From NCBI RefSeq assembly GCF_003946245.1, contig NZ_RHNN01000005.1, positions 62,001 through 126,000 of the forward strand: a stretch of 64,000 bases of DNA, in the 5' to 3' direction. Below the pieces are notes generated by a model, which made no database searches, had not been told where the DNA came from, and was given only the letters and a program-made list of their open reading frames with translations. Below, piece by piece: positions 23,492-32,170 of this stretch. Numbering within the stretch: position 1 is the stretch's first letter; each line of letters begins with the position of its first letter. This stretch comes from Levilactobacillus cerevisiae (lineage in GTDB: Bacteria > Bacillota > Bacilli > Lactobacillales > Lactobacillaceae). The translations under genes and the position numbers were made by a program.

Positions 23492-24343
23492 ATGAATATC
23501 GACATATTTATCGAAACGCGGAAGCGGCTCCACCTTTCCCAAGACCAGTTGGCACACGGCATCTGTACCCAGGCGACCTTGAGCAAATTCGAGCGCAACG
23601 GCAAAGTTCCCTCACTAAAAATCTTATTACAACTCTGTGATCGGCTAGAACTCACCCTTAACGACCTGTTCCCGTTAAACCACGATGAGGACTCGGTTCG
23701 CTCCCAGGCGCTAGAACAGGCGGAATTCCAACTATTGGTCGGTGAATATGCCGAAGCGCAAGCGAACCTGAAAAAGTTGGGTGATCCCGCCAACGGCACC
23801 CTGAATTTTCAAATGCGCTACTACTTCATTCGCGGCTACGTCACCGCGCTAAACGGCGGGGCGATTGCGGACGCCCTGTACGACTTTTCCCAAATCCTTA
23901 ACCGCTTCGATGAAGGCCATCACTCGGTGTACTCGCTGTTGGCGTACACGGGGATGGGCGTTGCCTACAATCAGGATGGCGACACCACCCGCGCCGCTTT
24001 TTACTTCAACAAGGTTGCCGGAGAGATCCGCAACCTGACGTTTAAGAACAGCCATAATATTTGGCGCTCCCTGAACATTATTTATTACACCGGCCAATTT
24101 TACGGCCAAACGGGGGACCTCAAGGCTAGCGATGAGCTGTTGAACTATGGCGTCGAGGTCTGTGCCCGCTACCACGTGACTTATTACCTGGCGCGCATCC
24201 TGTACCAGCGCGCGCTGAACACGCGCCAACAGGCAGGGGATACCGCCCAAATCAAGCAGGATCTCCAGGACGCCGCGGCGTTCGCCCGGTTGAACCGGAA
24301 TGATAATTTGTTAACACTGATTGCTAATTTTGACCAGAATTAA
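23492..24343 (+). CDS. Rgg/GadR/MutR-family transcriptional regulator
   Basis: 283 residues: an N-terminal XRE-type helix-turn-helix (~8-62; LHLSQDQLAHGICTQATLSKFERNGKVPSLKILLQLCDRL), then a helical TPR-like region (~75-283) that in the family forms the dimerisation and peptide-sensing domain. Rgg proteins often answer to short hydrophobic peptide pheromones encoded nearby; I see no convincing peptide gene next to it. A strong terminator ends the gene. The regulated target is not evident from neighbours. Confidence 0.87.
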   Translation: MNIDIFIETRKRLHLSQDQLAHGICTQATLSKFERNGKVPSLKILLQLCDRLELTLNDLFPLNHDEDSVRSQALEQAEFQLLVGEYAEAQANLKKLGDPANGTLNFQMRYYFIRGYVTALNGGAIADALYDFSQILNRFDEGHHSVYSLLAYTGMGVAYNQDGDTTRAAFYFNKVAGEIRNLTFKNSHNIWRSLNIIYYTGQFYGQTGDLKASDELLNYGVEVCARYHVTYYLARILYQRALNTRQQAGDTAQIKQDLQDAAAFARLNRNDNLLTLIANFDQN

Positions 24344-24385
24344 AAACAGTGGCCAACGCCTAATTTGACGTTGACCACTGTTTTT
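24344..24385. terminator. Terminator of Rgg-type gene
   Basis: AAAAACAGTGG-CAACG...CGTTG-CCACTGTTTTT hairpin immediately after the stop codon. Confidence 0.85.
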
Positions 24386-24446
24386 CGTTTAGTTGCGATG
24401 AAAGAGTTAACTGCTAACGTTGCATAAACCTGCCGGCTTACCGTTC

Positions 24447-24594
24447 GCCAAATTTAGGCTGGAACGCTGTGGGAGGACGGTCCAAGCCAAAGAGCGGTCT
24501 TGGACCTCGTTTTGAACCGCCAAACCCACGTTTCAAAATCGCCATCTTCCAAGCAGACCACATGGAAAATCCCACGGCTGAGCCTAAATTTGGC
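24447..24594 (+). repeat. Structured intergenic repeat, F orientation (copy 10)
   Basis: Same closing stem as copy 2 (GCCAAATTTAGGCT/AGCCTAAATTTGGC), but hairpin 1 differs and still pairs: GGTCCAAG/CTTGGACC. Hairpin 2 is TTTTGAA/TTTCAAAA and hairpin 3 is TTCCA/TGGAA. Confidence 0.85.
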
Positions 24595-24663
24595 TCACTC
24601 ACGCCTGCGTAGGCAGTGTCCAATAACTATGACAAACGTTGGCAGTCCGGCGAACTTTGTCAG

Positions 24664-24748
24664 CCTTCAAACCGAGCCGGAGGACCGTTTCTTAGGCCGC
24701 AGGCGGTCCCCACAGCAGACGGAATCTCTGGCAGCCGCAGGTGGCAAT
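24664..24748 (-). repeat. Partial structured repeat, R orientation
   Basis: Half-element: GAGGACCGTTTCTTAGGCCG...CCCCACAGCAG and the end CTGGCAGCCGCAGGTGG, near-identical to the right half of the chimera at 20.7 kb. The other half is missing. Confidence 0.65.
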
Positions 24749-24772
24749 TTATAACGAATTTTGCATCGGAAA

Positions 24773-25492
24773 TTACCGGTAAGGCTTAGTGCCAAAGTGC
24801 ACGGCCGCCGCGCCCAGGTTGAACTGCTGGTAGTGGACCTGTTTGAGGCCAGCCGTGCGAAACATGGTGGCCAGGGCCGTGACCGACACAAACTTGTGGG
24901 TCGACTGTTGCAGGTAGTTGTAAGCCTGATAGTGGTGGGCGAAGCGGCCCATCAAGGGAACCACGTGGCCGAAGTAGAGTTGCCAACCGGCGTGAATCAC
25001 GGGATTGGTGGGTTGTGACGTTTCCAAGCACACAACCTGGCCACCGGGCTTCAACACGCGCGCCATCTCTCGGAGCACCTGATTGGCGTCCGGGACGTTA
25101 CGCAAGCCAAAGCCGATGGTGACCACGTTGAAACTGTTGTCCGGGTAGGGCAGGTGCATGGCGTCTCCCTGGCGCAAGGTGATCCGACTGGCGAGGTGGG
25201 CCGCTCGAACCTTTTGATCAGCTTCTCGCAACATGACGTCGCTAAAATCTAAACCGACCACGTGGCCCGCGGGCCCCACGGTTTGGGCGAGCGCCAAGGT
25301 CCAGTCACCCGTGCCACAACACAGGTCGAGTGCAAAGTCACCGGGCCGAATCGTCATGGCGTGCATGACTTGTTGACGCCAGATACGGTGAGTGCCCAAG
25401 CTGATGACGCTGTTCATTTGGTCGTACTGCGGGGCGATGCGGTTGAAAATGTCTTGCACCGTGTCTTCCGGTGTCTGATTGGTCAAAGCCAT
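24773..25492 (-). CDS. menG: Demethylmenaquinone methyltransferase
   Basis: A 239-residue class I SAM-dependent methyltransferase of the UbiE/MenG family, making menaquinone from demethylmenaquinone. Signatures: VQDIFNRIAPQYDQMNSVISLGTHRIWR at the N-terminus, SAM motif I LDLCCGTGDWT (~55-65), the middle motif VTIGFGLRNVPDANQVLREM (~122-141), LKPGGQVVCLE, and the C-terminal FNLGAAAVHFGTKP. Presence hints at quinone-dependent respiration capacity, common in some lactobacilli. A structured repeat sits ~50 bp upstream of its start. Confidence 0.93.
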   Translation of the reverse strand: MALTNQTPEDTVQDIFNRIAPQYDQMNSVISLGTHRIWRQQVMHAMTIRPGDFALDLCCGTGDWTLALAQTVGPAGHVVGLDFSDVMLREADQKVRAAHLASRITLRQGDAMHLPYPDNSFNVVTIGFGLRNVPDANQVLREMARVLKPGGQVVCLETSQPTNPVIHAGWQLYFGHVVPLMGRFAHHYQAYNYLQQSTHKFVSVTALATMFRTAGLKQVHYQQFNLGAAAVHFGTKPYR

Positions 25493-25539
25493 ATTCGTCA
25501 GCCTCCAAGCTGCATTGATAAATGGTGGTTAACGCTGCG

Positions 25540-25705
25540 GTTACTAGGTACGCCAACCCTGTGGGGCAACCTCTAAAGCCTGAGAGGCGGTCTTTAGAGG
25601 CGCTTTGAACCTCGAAAGACCCGAGTTTCAAAGGCGTCCCCGTTCTAAGGCCAGGAAGACCGCCTGACCTAAGAAACGCGTCACAGGGTTTCTGTACCTA
25701 GTAAC
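25540..25705 (+). repeat. Structured intergenic repeat, F orientation (copy 11)
   Basis: Closing stem GTTACTAGGTAC/GTACCTAGTAAC and inner AACCCTGTG/CACAGGGTT. Hairpins are CCTCTAAAG/CTTTAGAGG around CCTGAGAGGCGG, CTTTGAACCTCG/CGAGTTTCAAAG and TTCTAAGGCCAGG/CCTGACCTAAGAA. All stems differ from copies 2-4 but pair perfectly. The remainder of 25706-25860 shows nothing further. Confidence 0.88.
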
Positions 25706-25861
25706 CTCCGCTAGACATCATTTATCAACTTGTGAATTAATTTGTGGATCAATTTAAAAAGTTTGGAGCATCCCAGACCTCCTAATTTACAGTGCGGCAA
25801 CAGGCGGCTGGTACAGTTTGAATTTGATAGCTAACCGCCTCTGTCACACTCTCATCTTCAG

Positions 25862-25893
25862 TGTAAAACAAAAGAGCGAGGAAACCAATCCTC
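25862..25893 (-). terminator. Terminator of map
   Basis: On the - strand GAGTGAGG...CCTCGCTC (one G-T pair) then TTTTGTTTT, 20 nt after the map stop. Confidence 0.75.
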
Positions 25894-25913
25894 ACTCCAT
25901 CATTTTACGATTG

Positions 25914-26711
25914 TTATTTAAGGCGGTACTTTTCGTCAATCTCATCGTCTTGTGACGTTAAGAGCTTGGGACCGTCGTCCGTGATGACCAGGGTGTGTTC
26001 GTATTGTGCGGACAGTGAGCCGTCAGCCGTGACGTAGTATTCCCAGGATTTGTCGGCCGTTTCGCGGGAGGCAATTTCCCAGGTGCCCAGGTTGATCATG
26101 GGTTCGATGGTGATGGTCATGCCGGCACGTAGCCGGAGGCCCTTGCCTGCTTCACCGTAGTTTGGCACGTTTGGTTGTTCGTGCATGGTGGGTTGAATCC
26201 CGTGGCCAATCAGTTCACGGACGTCGCCCATGTGTTCCTGGCCTTCGGTGTAGGCTTGGATGGCATGGCCAATATCACCGATCCGGTTGCCGACAATGGC
26301 TTGGTCGATGCCCAAGTAGAGGGACTTCTTGGTGACGTCCATCAGGTGTTGTGCTTCTGGGCTGATTTTACCCACGGCGTAGGTCCAGCAAGAATCACTT
26401 TCAAAGCCGTCCAAATTAACCGTCATGTCAACGGCAACAATGTCGCCTTCCTTGAGTAACAGTTCCTTACGGGGGATGGCGTGGGCGACTTCATCGTTCA
26501 CACTGACACAGGTAGCGTATTTGTAGCCTTCAAAGCCCTTTTCGGAAGGCTTAGCCCCGTGTTCTTCAATGTATTTGTTGGCAAAGCGTTCGATTTCCCA
26601 GCTAGAAATACCTGGCTTGATGATGTCCCGTAAGCCCTTGTGGACACCAGCTAAAACGGCACCGGATTCGGCCATTTTTTCAATTTCACGATCTGATTTA
26701 ATGGTTATCAA
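25914..26711 (-). CDS. map: Methionine aminopeptidase type I
   Basis: Removes N-terminal Met from nascent proteins. The start is TTG at 26711 with TAGGAGGT 9 nt upstream, giving 265 residues (upstream in-frame codons lack a ribosome site). Pita-bread fold with the dinuclear metal ligands in order: Asp in VDMTVNLDGFESDS (two Asp), His in IGHGIQPTMHE, Glu in TIEPMINLG and Glu in YEHTLVIT. The loop GHGIQPTMHEQPNVPNYG replaces the E. coli-type GHGIGRGFHEEP and is a LAB-style variant. Monocistronic with its own terminator. Confidence 0.95.
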   Translation of the reverse strand: MITIKSDREIEKMAESGAVLAGVHKGLRDIIKPGISSWEIERFANKYIEEHGAKPSEKGFEGYKYATCVSVNDEVAHAIPRKELLLKEGDIVAVDMTVNLDGFESDSCWTYAVGKISPEAQHLMDVTKKSLYLGIDQAIVGNRIGDIGHAIQAYTEGQEHMGDVRELIGHGIQPTMHEQPNVPNYGEAGKGLRLRAGMTITIEPMINLGTWEIASRETADKSWEYYVTADGSLSAQYEHTLVITDDGPKLLTSQDDEIDEKYRLK

Positions 26712-26987
26712 CGTGTTACCTCCTAAAAATTTATTACTACTTCTAATGTACACCAATTTCACGTTTTCAGCGACTTTGCGGTTGAAATATTTTCTGAAAT
26801 TGATGGATGGTTACCTAAGTTGGGTTTTAGCCAGGTTTTTAGCTAGCAGTGTTTGGGTTTAAAGATCGGATGTTGTCGACGACTGCCTGGAAAATCGTGA
26901 TTTGAATGTCAATTCAATAAACGACATTGCAATCAAGGCTGCGAGTTAGGTCAAAATTTACGGCGGGCTAAGACAGTGTCAGCCGCA

Positions 26988-27153
26988 GGAACGGTGAAAA
27001 TGAGTCAAGCCGTGGGAATTGCCTTAGTGGCGTGAGCCGCTTAGGCAATTGATATCTTTGAGACGTGTTCTTCGGCTCAAAGTAAGCACGGAGACCGCTC
27101 TTTGGCTCCGGGCGTTCGCCCACAGCGGTCCGATCTCATTTTCACCGTTCCGG
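26988..27153 (-). repeat. Structured intergenic repeat, R orientation (copy 12)
   Basis: Closing stem GGAACGGTGAAAATGAG/CTCATTTTCACCGTTCC, inner GCCGTGGG/CCCACAGCGG, hairpins AATTGCCTTAG.../...TTAGGCAATT, CTTTGAGAC.../...GGCTCAAAG and CGGAG.../...CTCCG. Confidence 0.85.
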
Positions 27154-27164
27154 AGGCGTAGTGA

Positions 27165-27235
27165 ACATCTGTCTCAGGCTGGAACCGGCCCCACAGCAGG
27201 GCGACTTGAGCCCGCCGCCGGGAACGTAACTAGTG
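27165..27235 (-). repeat. Partial structured repeat, R orientation
   Basis: Half-element CTCAGGCTGGAACCGGCCCC...GCGACTTGAGCCCGCCGCC, the reverse complement of the left half of the nested copy at 17.1 kb. Confidence 0.6.
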
Positions 27236-27257
27236 AGCCCATTTTCAAATCCAATAG

Positions 27258-27289
27258 AAAAACCGAACGCGGATAGCACGTTCGGTTAA
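27258..27289 (-). terminator. Terminator of the 57-residue gene
   Basis: On the - strand AACCGAACG...CGTTCGGTT followed by TTTC, a few bases after the stop. Confidence 0.75.
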
Positions 27290-27294
27290 CCCAA

Positions 27295-27468
27295 TTAAGC
27301 CTTCAAACTAGTAATCTTGCCAGAGTTGACCTGTTCCAAGATCCGCTTGGCTTCGGTAATCCGGGCGTCACACAAAAAGTTCATGGCGTTGTCCTTTTCA
27401 TCTTTGGCGCGGTTCATTTGTTCCGTTAAAAAGTTAATTTCATCGGTTAAATATGCTACTAAGTCCAT
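27295..27468 (-). CDS. 57-residue helical protein
   Basis: ATG at 27468 with GAGGG 6 nt upstream. Highly charged, fully helical-looking sequence (MDLVAYLTDEINFLTEQMNR...) with heptad-like Leu/Ile spacing, so a short coiled coil is likely. Own terminator. No family recognised; being short and convincing in ribosome site, composition and terminator, I regard it as real. Confidence 0.65.
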   Translation of the reverse strand: MDLVAYLTDEINFLTEQMNRAKDEKDNAMNFLCDARITEAKRILEQVNSGKITSLKA

Positions 27469-27655
27469 TGTTTGCCCTCAATTCTGTGCGTCATCCGCAA
27501 CGATTATCCCGTTCATTAGTCCCATTGTACCAAAAATCACCCAATAAGTAACTTCGTTCAACATGGGACGGCGGGTTGGTTTACAGCGCGACGGAAAAGG
27601 ACTAGGATAGAAGTCAGTTAATAATGTTTCTAAAGTGGCAAGAGGAGTGAGAGCA

Positions 27656-29074
27656 GTGCAGGAAGAGGCAATTGATTTACAGGGGCGGCCCTACGGCCAT
27701 ATGGCATTTATCTGGACACTACTAGCGGGGACGTTCACCATGTCCATCAGCCAGTCATCGTTGTCGACGGCCTACCCGACGTTGATGAAATACTTCAACG
27801 TCCCGGCGTCGACCGTTCAGTGGTTGACGACCGGTTTCATGTTGGTGATGGTGGTCATGATGCCAGTGAGCCCATGGCTATTAAATAACATCCGGTTCCC
27901 AGTCTTGTTCGTTAGCGTGCTGGCGTTGTTCGACGTTGGGACGTTTATCATCTACCTGGCAACCAGCTTTCCGTTGATGATGTTGGGCCGGGTGATGGAG
28001 GCCATGGCGGTCGGCATCATGTTCCCATCCTATCAAACGGTCATGTTGCGGATTACCCCGGAAGCACAGCGGGGCGGTGTCATGGGGTTTGCCGGCCTAG
28101 TGATGGGCTCGGCGTTAGCGGTTGGCCCAATCATTTCTGGCATCGTTTTAAAATACACGACTTGGCAGGGGCTGTTCGTGGTCTTCATGGTGATTATCAC
28201 GGTAGTCTTCCTGGTGGCGTTGAAAACGATTAAAGACGTGATGCCACAACACAAGGCGCACCTGGACTACTGGTCCGTCTTGAGCAGTCTCGGCTTCATT
28301 GGCATTCTTTACGTGGTCAATCAGATTGGCCAGACGGCGGTCGACTGGACCGCTATGAGTGGTCTGTTGGTCGTCAGTCTGTTAGCGGTGGCTTACTTCG
28401 TTTACCGGCAGTTCCACGTGGCGGCACCGTTGCTGGATCTGCGAGTGCTCAAGACGTTTAACTTTGACTTGGCGGTCCTCTTGACGGGGACGTCCTACAT
28501 CGCCTTGATTGTCGTGACGATTGTCTTTCCGTTGTACTACCAAGAAGTGCTGGGCATCTCGCCGTTTGCATCCGGAATGGCCTTGGTACCAGGAGCGGTG
28601 GTCCTGAGCCTGTTGAACCCATTGACGGGTAAATTGGCCGACAAAATTGGCTTCAAGGCAACCATGTTGACGGGGATGTCGATGATTGTGCTGGGCTGGT
28701 TGTGGTTGACGCTGGTGGGTGGTCGTCAGTCATTGGTGGCCATGATCCTAACGGCAACGCTGATTGAAGGGGGTAACGCCTTCGTCATGATGCCAGCCGT
28801 GACGTTGGGCGCCAACTCCTTACCAGATCAGTTGATCTCGCACGGAACGGCGGTCATCACCACCGTTCGGCAAATCCTTGGATCAACGGGGGTTGCGGTG
28901 GCGACCCTGATTCTGGCGGCGGTGACGGCTGGCCAACTGAAGGTCACCACGAGAGCCGCAGCCAATATAGCGGGGTACCACGCAGTCTTTGTCACGTTCC
29001 TAGCAGTTGCCGTAGTGGGCTGGATCTTCGCAGCCATGTTACGTGACGGTCGGAAGGAAAAAGTAACCGCCTAA
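27656..29074 (+). CDS. MFS transporter, DHA2 (EmrB/QacA-like) drug:H+ antiporter
   Basis: A 472-residue major facilitator with ~14 predicted membrane spans. The GTG at 27656 has AGGAG 8 nt upstream. Features: TMSISQSSLSTAYPTLMKYF in span 1, the motif-C-like stretch FAGLVMGSALAVGPIISGIV (~140-160) characteristic of antiporters, and a long cytoplasmic loop. Probable multidrug or metabolite efflux. The 3' 57 bp of the gene plus its terminator are duplicated 2.3 kb downstream around a bacteriocin islet, so the gene's tail served as an insertion point while the full-length gene stayed intact. Confidence 0.88.
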   Translation: MQEEAIDLQGRPYGHMAFIWTLLAGTFTMSISQSSLSTAYPTLMKYFNVPASTVQWLTTGFMLVMVVMMPVSPWLLNNIRFPVLFVSVLALFDVGTFIIYLATSFPLMMLGRVMEAMAVGIMFPSYQTVMLRITPEAQRGGVMGFAGLVMGSALAVGPIISGIVLKYTTWQGLFVVFMVIITVVFLVALKTIKDVMPQHKAHLDYWSVLSSLGFIGILYVVNQIGQTAVDWTAMSGLLVVSLLAVAYFVYRQFHVAAPLLDLRVLKTFNFDLAVLLTGTSYIALIVVTIVFPLYYQEVLGISPFASGMALVPGAVVLSLLNPLTGKLADKIGFKATMLTGMSMIVLGWLWLTLVGGRQSLVAMILTATLIEGGNAFVMMPAVTLGANSLPDQLISHGTAVITTVRQILGSTGVAVATLILAAVTAGQLKVTTRAAANIAGYHAVFVTFLAVAVVGWIFAAMLRDGRKEKVTA

Positions 29075-29139
29075 TTGAAAATACCCAAAGAGGGACCGTG
29101 ACGATTGCCGTCGCGGTCCTTTTAGGTGATCTTAGACTT
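29018..29139 (+). repeat. Left direct repeat: MFS 3' end and terminator
   Basis: GGCTGGATCTTCGCAGCC... through GGTGATCTTAGACTT. Matches 31374-31496 over ~122 bp with two substitutions and one extra A in the right copy. It includes the terminator GGACCG-GACG.../...CGTC-CGGTCC (29091-29124). Confidence 0.9.
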
Positions 29140-29169
29140 AGGAGAAAGTCAAACTGACTGAGATTGTTA

Positions 29170-29934
29170 CTAGTTGTCGACGATTCCCCAGTTGTTTTGA
29201 ATCTCGACATACTTTCTGACGTACTTGGCATTTACCCAACCGGTGAGCGCGCTATTGTCCTGAGCGATAACGTGATAATAGGTATCCCTTTCGCGGGTTC
29301 GTTCCGCTGCTGAATCAATTTTGAATTTAGCTAGGTGTGGAATTGTTGTCGATTCACCAGAAGTCATCTTGCCAAGTAATTTTGTTTTATACGCCGTGTA
29401 AGGAACAACATTCCAAAGCTTTCCAGGCGTAGCTATGCCAACGTCACCAGAAAAATAAGAGGGGATGTTTACTTTTTTTGTCGTTTGCACTTTTTTAATT
29501 CCCCCGGTAATCTTGCCAACTTTTTTACCACCATAAATATAGCCGCGATACTTTCCGTTTTGACTGACCATTTTATAGTACACGCTTCCTGAGTTGGTTG
29601 TTTGATAGCCGTAGACGTAGAAGTAATAAGTTGATCCCTTGTCACGGTTGTTCTTGTTATGGAAAACATAGGCGGCGGCATCTGACTTGCTGTATGACCC
29701 AAAACTTTTCAGCTTTGCCTTCGACGCAACAAGCTTAGCGCCTCTCATGTTTCCAGGCTTGGTGTAAAGCGCATTTGTACCTGTTGTAGCAACATTGTAG
29801 CCTTTTCCAGAGATAGCTGTATACCCCGACTTAACAGATTGCGCTTTCACATGGTCAATCTTCCCCTTACTAAGGAGAACCATGCAGATCAGCAATACCC
29901 CTGAAATTGTCATTACTTTGAAATAAGAATTCAT
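29170..29934 (-). CDS. Secreted protein with SH3-like surface modules
   Basis: 254 residues with a Sec signal peptide (MNSYFKVMTISGVLLICMVLL...; cleavage probably after VKAQS). The mature part appears to contain three SH3/GW-like modules common in lactobacillar surface proteins: LYTKPGNMRGAKLV..., YYKMVSQNGKYRGYIYGGKK and YYHVIAQDNSALTGWVNAKYV. Such modules bind wall polymers. No catalytic domain is visible. It is the first gene of the islet between the MFS direct repeats, on the strand opposite to the bacteriocin gene; it could protect the surface of the producer, but that is inference. Confidence 0.7.
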   Translation of the reverse strand: MNSYFKVMTISGVLLICMVLLSKGKIDHVKAQSVKSGYTAISGKGYNVATTGTNALYTKPGNMRGAKLVASKAKLKSFGSYSKSDAAAYVFHNKNNRDKGSTYYFYVYGYQTTNSGSVYYKMVSQNGKYRGYIYGGKKVGKITGGIKKVQTTKKVNIPSYFSGDVGIATPGKLWNVVPYTAYKTKLLGKMTSGESTTIPHLAKFKIDSAAERTRERDTYYHVIAQDNSALTGWVNAKYVRKYVEIQNNWGIVDN

Positions 29935-30121
29935 ACTATTTCCCTCCCTTTTGGCTTATTATAAAGCAAAATTAATTTTATTTTGTTTCAATTACATTAA
30001 GTTTACGTGATAATAAATTCATAGTACTTACTAACTTCATTAAAGCATTTTGCATAGGATTTTGAATTGTGAGGACTACCATAATTGAGAGTCAGATAAT
30101 AATTTGGGAGGAGAAATTATT

Positions 30122-31276
30122 ATGAGTGAAGAAAATGATGAATTACTTGACGAACGATTTGATTCTGGACGTCCCGTTGGTAGTGACAAGCTACTTTTAG
30201 ACCGTGGTGACTTTAAGTCAGAACAAGCAATGGATGAGTATTTCAACGCGCATCCTGAAGCACCGAGGGATGCCTATGATTATGACCTCAAAGCTCGTAG
30301 TATTGGTGTTGGTACGAGTCAAGTTGTCCGTACTTCTACGAGATCTACAGCACCAGGAACACTAGAATATACACTCTCAGGATTAACTTATGGCAATGTT
30401 GTTCAAAGCTGTTACATTGGAAGCTCGTACCTTTACACTACACAGCAAGTGGATACTAAGGCAGGAGCAAAGCAAGTGATTGGGCGTTTTCAGCTTGGTG
30501 GTAGTACATTACGGTGTAAAGATGAAATGACCTTAACTCGGTTTGGACATGGGCAAACTTTACAGTGGTTTGATAACGCCCAAAAGGTTCCGTATTTTTG
30601 GATTGTTTGCAAAGCGACTAAAGTCGACAATCCTAATCTAGACAGTGTTGACTGGGGAACACAGATTGGTCGCTTTCAATACCAACCGAATGTTAAGGTC
30701 GATTACACTAACATCGCTCGAATTTCTAGTATTAATCGTGCTAATAAGAATGGTGCATCTTTTGGGACACTTAAGCGGTGTGAGGCCGCTTTGGACAGTG
30801 CTCGTAAATATTTACTTATCTGGGGGATGAATACATCTGGTAAGGTTCAATTTTCTTATTACAAGGCATCACGACTAAATCAGATTTTAGATGGCAAGGA
30901 AAATTTGAATTCTAAATATATTTCAGCCGGAGATGCGCAAATTGTCGGGGCCTGCATTGATTCATACCCCGTAGATAAGTTTTACTCGATGATTGCCAAC
31001 TCTTCTGTACAAGGAATCGAATTTAACGATAATCAAAATATCTATATATCTGGTGGGGCATCAGGGGTAGTACCAGTGATTCAAAAAGGTGGCTGGCGTA
31101 CCCATGATTTTGCCGCCCATGCTGTTAAAATTACTGGTGGTATTTTATCAAGTCCGTCACAATTTAAGCTTGAGACTGAAGGAATTCAATTAAAAGGAAA
31201 TTATGTTTACTTAAATGTGACGACCCATTCGGACGGAAAACGAATGATTTTTTCAATTCCAAAGTCAGCTTTTTAG
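30122..31276 (+). CDS. Helveticin J-like class III bacteriocin
   Basis: A 384-residue protein (ATG 30122, GGAGGAG 9 nt upstream) similar to helveticin J over its C-terminal ~300 residues. Recognisable stretches are HGQTLQWFDN, YFWIVCKATKVDNPNLDSVDW, GRFQYQPN, ISSINRANKNGASFGTLKRCEAAL, LLIWGMN, VQGIEFNDNQNIYISGG and the end of the beta-rich fold. Helveticin J is a large heat-labile bacteriolytic protein of lactobacilli. There is no signal peptide; the first ~70 residues are acidic and not found in helveticin J itself. No immunity or export gene is adjacent. Codon and base composition is AT-richer than the flanking chromosome, consistent with acquisition. Confidence 0.8.
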   Translation: MSEENDELLDERFDSGRPVGSDKLLLDRGDFKSEQAMDEYFNAHPEAPRDAYDYDLKARSIGVGTSQVVRTSTRSTAPGTLEYTLSGLTYGNVVQSCYIGSSYLYTTQQVDTKAGAKQVIGRFQLGGSTLRCKDEMTLTRFGHGQTLQWFDNAQKVPYFWIVCKATKVDNPNLDSVDWGTQIGRFQYQPNVKVDYTNIARISSINRANKNGASFGTLKRCEAALDSARKYLLIWGMNTSGKVQFSYYKASRLNQILDGKENLNSKYISAGDAQIVGACIDSYPVDKFYSMIANSSVQGIEFNDNQNIYISGGASGVVPVIQKGGWRTHDFAAHAVKITGGILSSPSQFKLETEGIQLKGNYVYLNVTTHSDGKRMIFSIPKSAF

Positions 31277-31373
31277 GTCTATTTTCCCATGGAAGTCTAT
31301 AGAATCTCGTCAAATGGTTTCACTTTGTGTAATGGTCACACGTGCGATTTCTGTTTATTCCCATTTTTAGCTA

Positions 31374-31496
31374 GGCTGGATCTTCGCAGCCATGTTACGT
31401 GACGGTCGGAAGGAAAAAAGTAACCGCCTAATTGAAAATACCCAAAGAGGGACCGTGACGATTACCGTCGCGGTCCTTTTAGGTGATCTTAAACTT
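31374..31496 (+). pseudogene. Right direct repeat: duplicated MFS 3' fragment
   Basis: Copy of the MFS gene's last ~57 coding bases plus terminator. One extra A (six instead of five after GGAAGG) shifts the frame, so it is a non-coding remnant. Together with 29018-29139 it brackets a 2.23-kb insertion. Confidence 0.85.
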
Positions 31497-31541
31497 CAAA
31501 GATGTGTGGTGAAACCGAACAAACGTCACGCCTGATGGGAC

Positions 31542-31985
31542 CTAGTCTACCCGTTCAAACACTTCACAGAAACACGGAATTTGTTCGGTGAAGGTCTGGC
31601 CCATTTGGCGATAGGCGTCCTCGAAAAATTTGCGATGTTCCTGGCGCCACATCGTGAGGGTCCGGTCGTCTTCGCCCTCATGATAGGCGTGTTCCCGGGT
31701 CACCTGATCAAAGGCGACGACCTCGGTAACCTTGGTTTGCGTCACGCAGATGGGCTGGTCGTGAGCGTCTAAAATGACGTTGTACTCGCCGACAAAGGGG
31801 AGCGGTTCATCTGGCTCATAGAGGTCGAGAGCGGACGTGGTGGCCGTTTTCTGGCCAATTTTGACTAGGTGAGCCAGATGGTCTGCGAATTCGTCCGTTG
31901 AGCCAAAGGCATAGGTGTCGTGATGGTTGGTGGTGACTGCGGGATGGGTAACTTTGAAATGTTGCCAAAAATTTTCTGCGTCCAT
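31542..31985 (-). CDS. ASCH domain protein
   Basis: A 147-residue protein of the ASCH (ASC-1 homology) superfamily: FGSTDEFADHLAHLVKIGQKTATTSA (~27-52, the G-K-AT/S motif), LPFVGEYNVILDAHDQPICVTQTKVTEVVAFDQV and the final W..EHRKFFE...MGQTFTEQIPCFCEVFE. PUA-related fold; relatives bind RNA or hydrolyse modified nucleosides (for example N4-acetylcytidine). Specific role unknown. Once the immediate downstream neighbour of the MFS gene before the islet inserted. Confidence 0.85.
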   Translation of the reverse strand: MDAENFWQHFKVTHPAVTTNHHDTYAFGSTDEFADHLAHLVKIGQKTATTSALDLYEPDEPLPFVGEYNVILDAHDQPICVTQTKVTEVVAFDQVTREHAYHEGEDDRTLTMWRQEHRKFFEDAYRQMGQTFTEQIPCFCEVFERVD

Positions 31986-32170
31986 AATGGGCCTCCTAGT
32001 GAATGAGATTGTGTTTAGTCTACGCTAGTTTGGCGGGAGAGACCAGGCATAATTATTTTAATGGCATAAATATAAATATATAAATAATATATACGGTAGA
32101 CTAATCTGACGAATAGGGCTATGATAAGGCAATGGTTGTTGGTAGAAGCGCTGCGAAGGAGAGAAGATAG

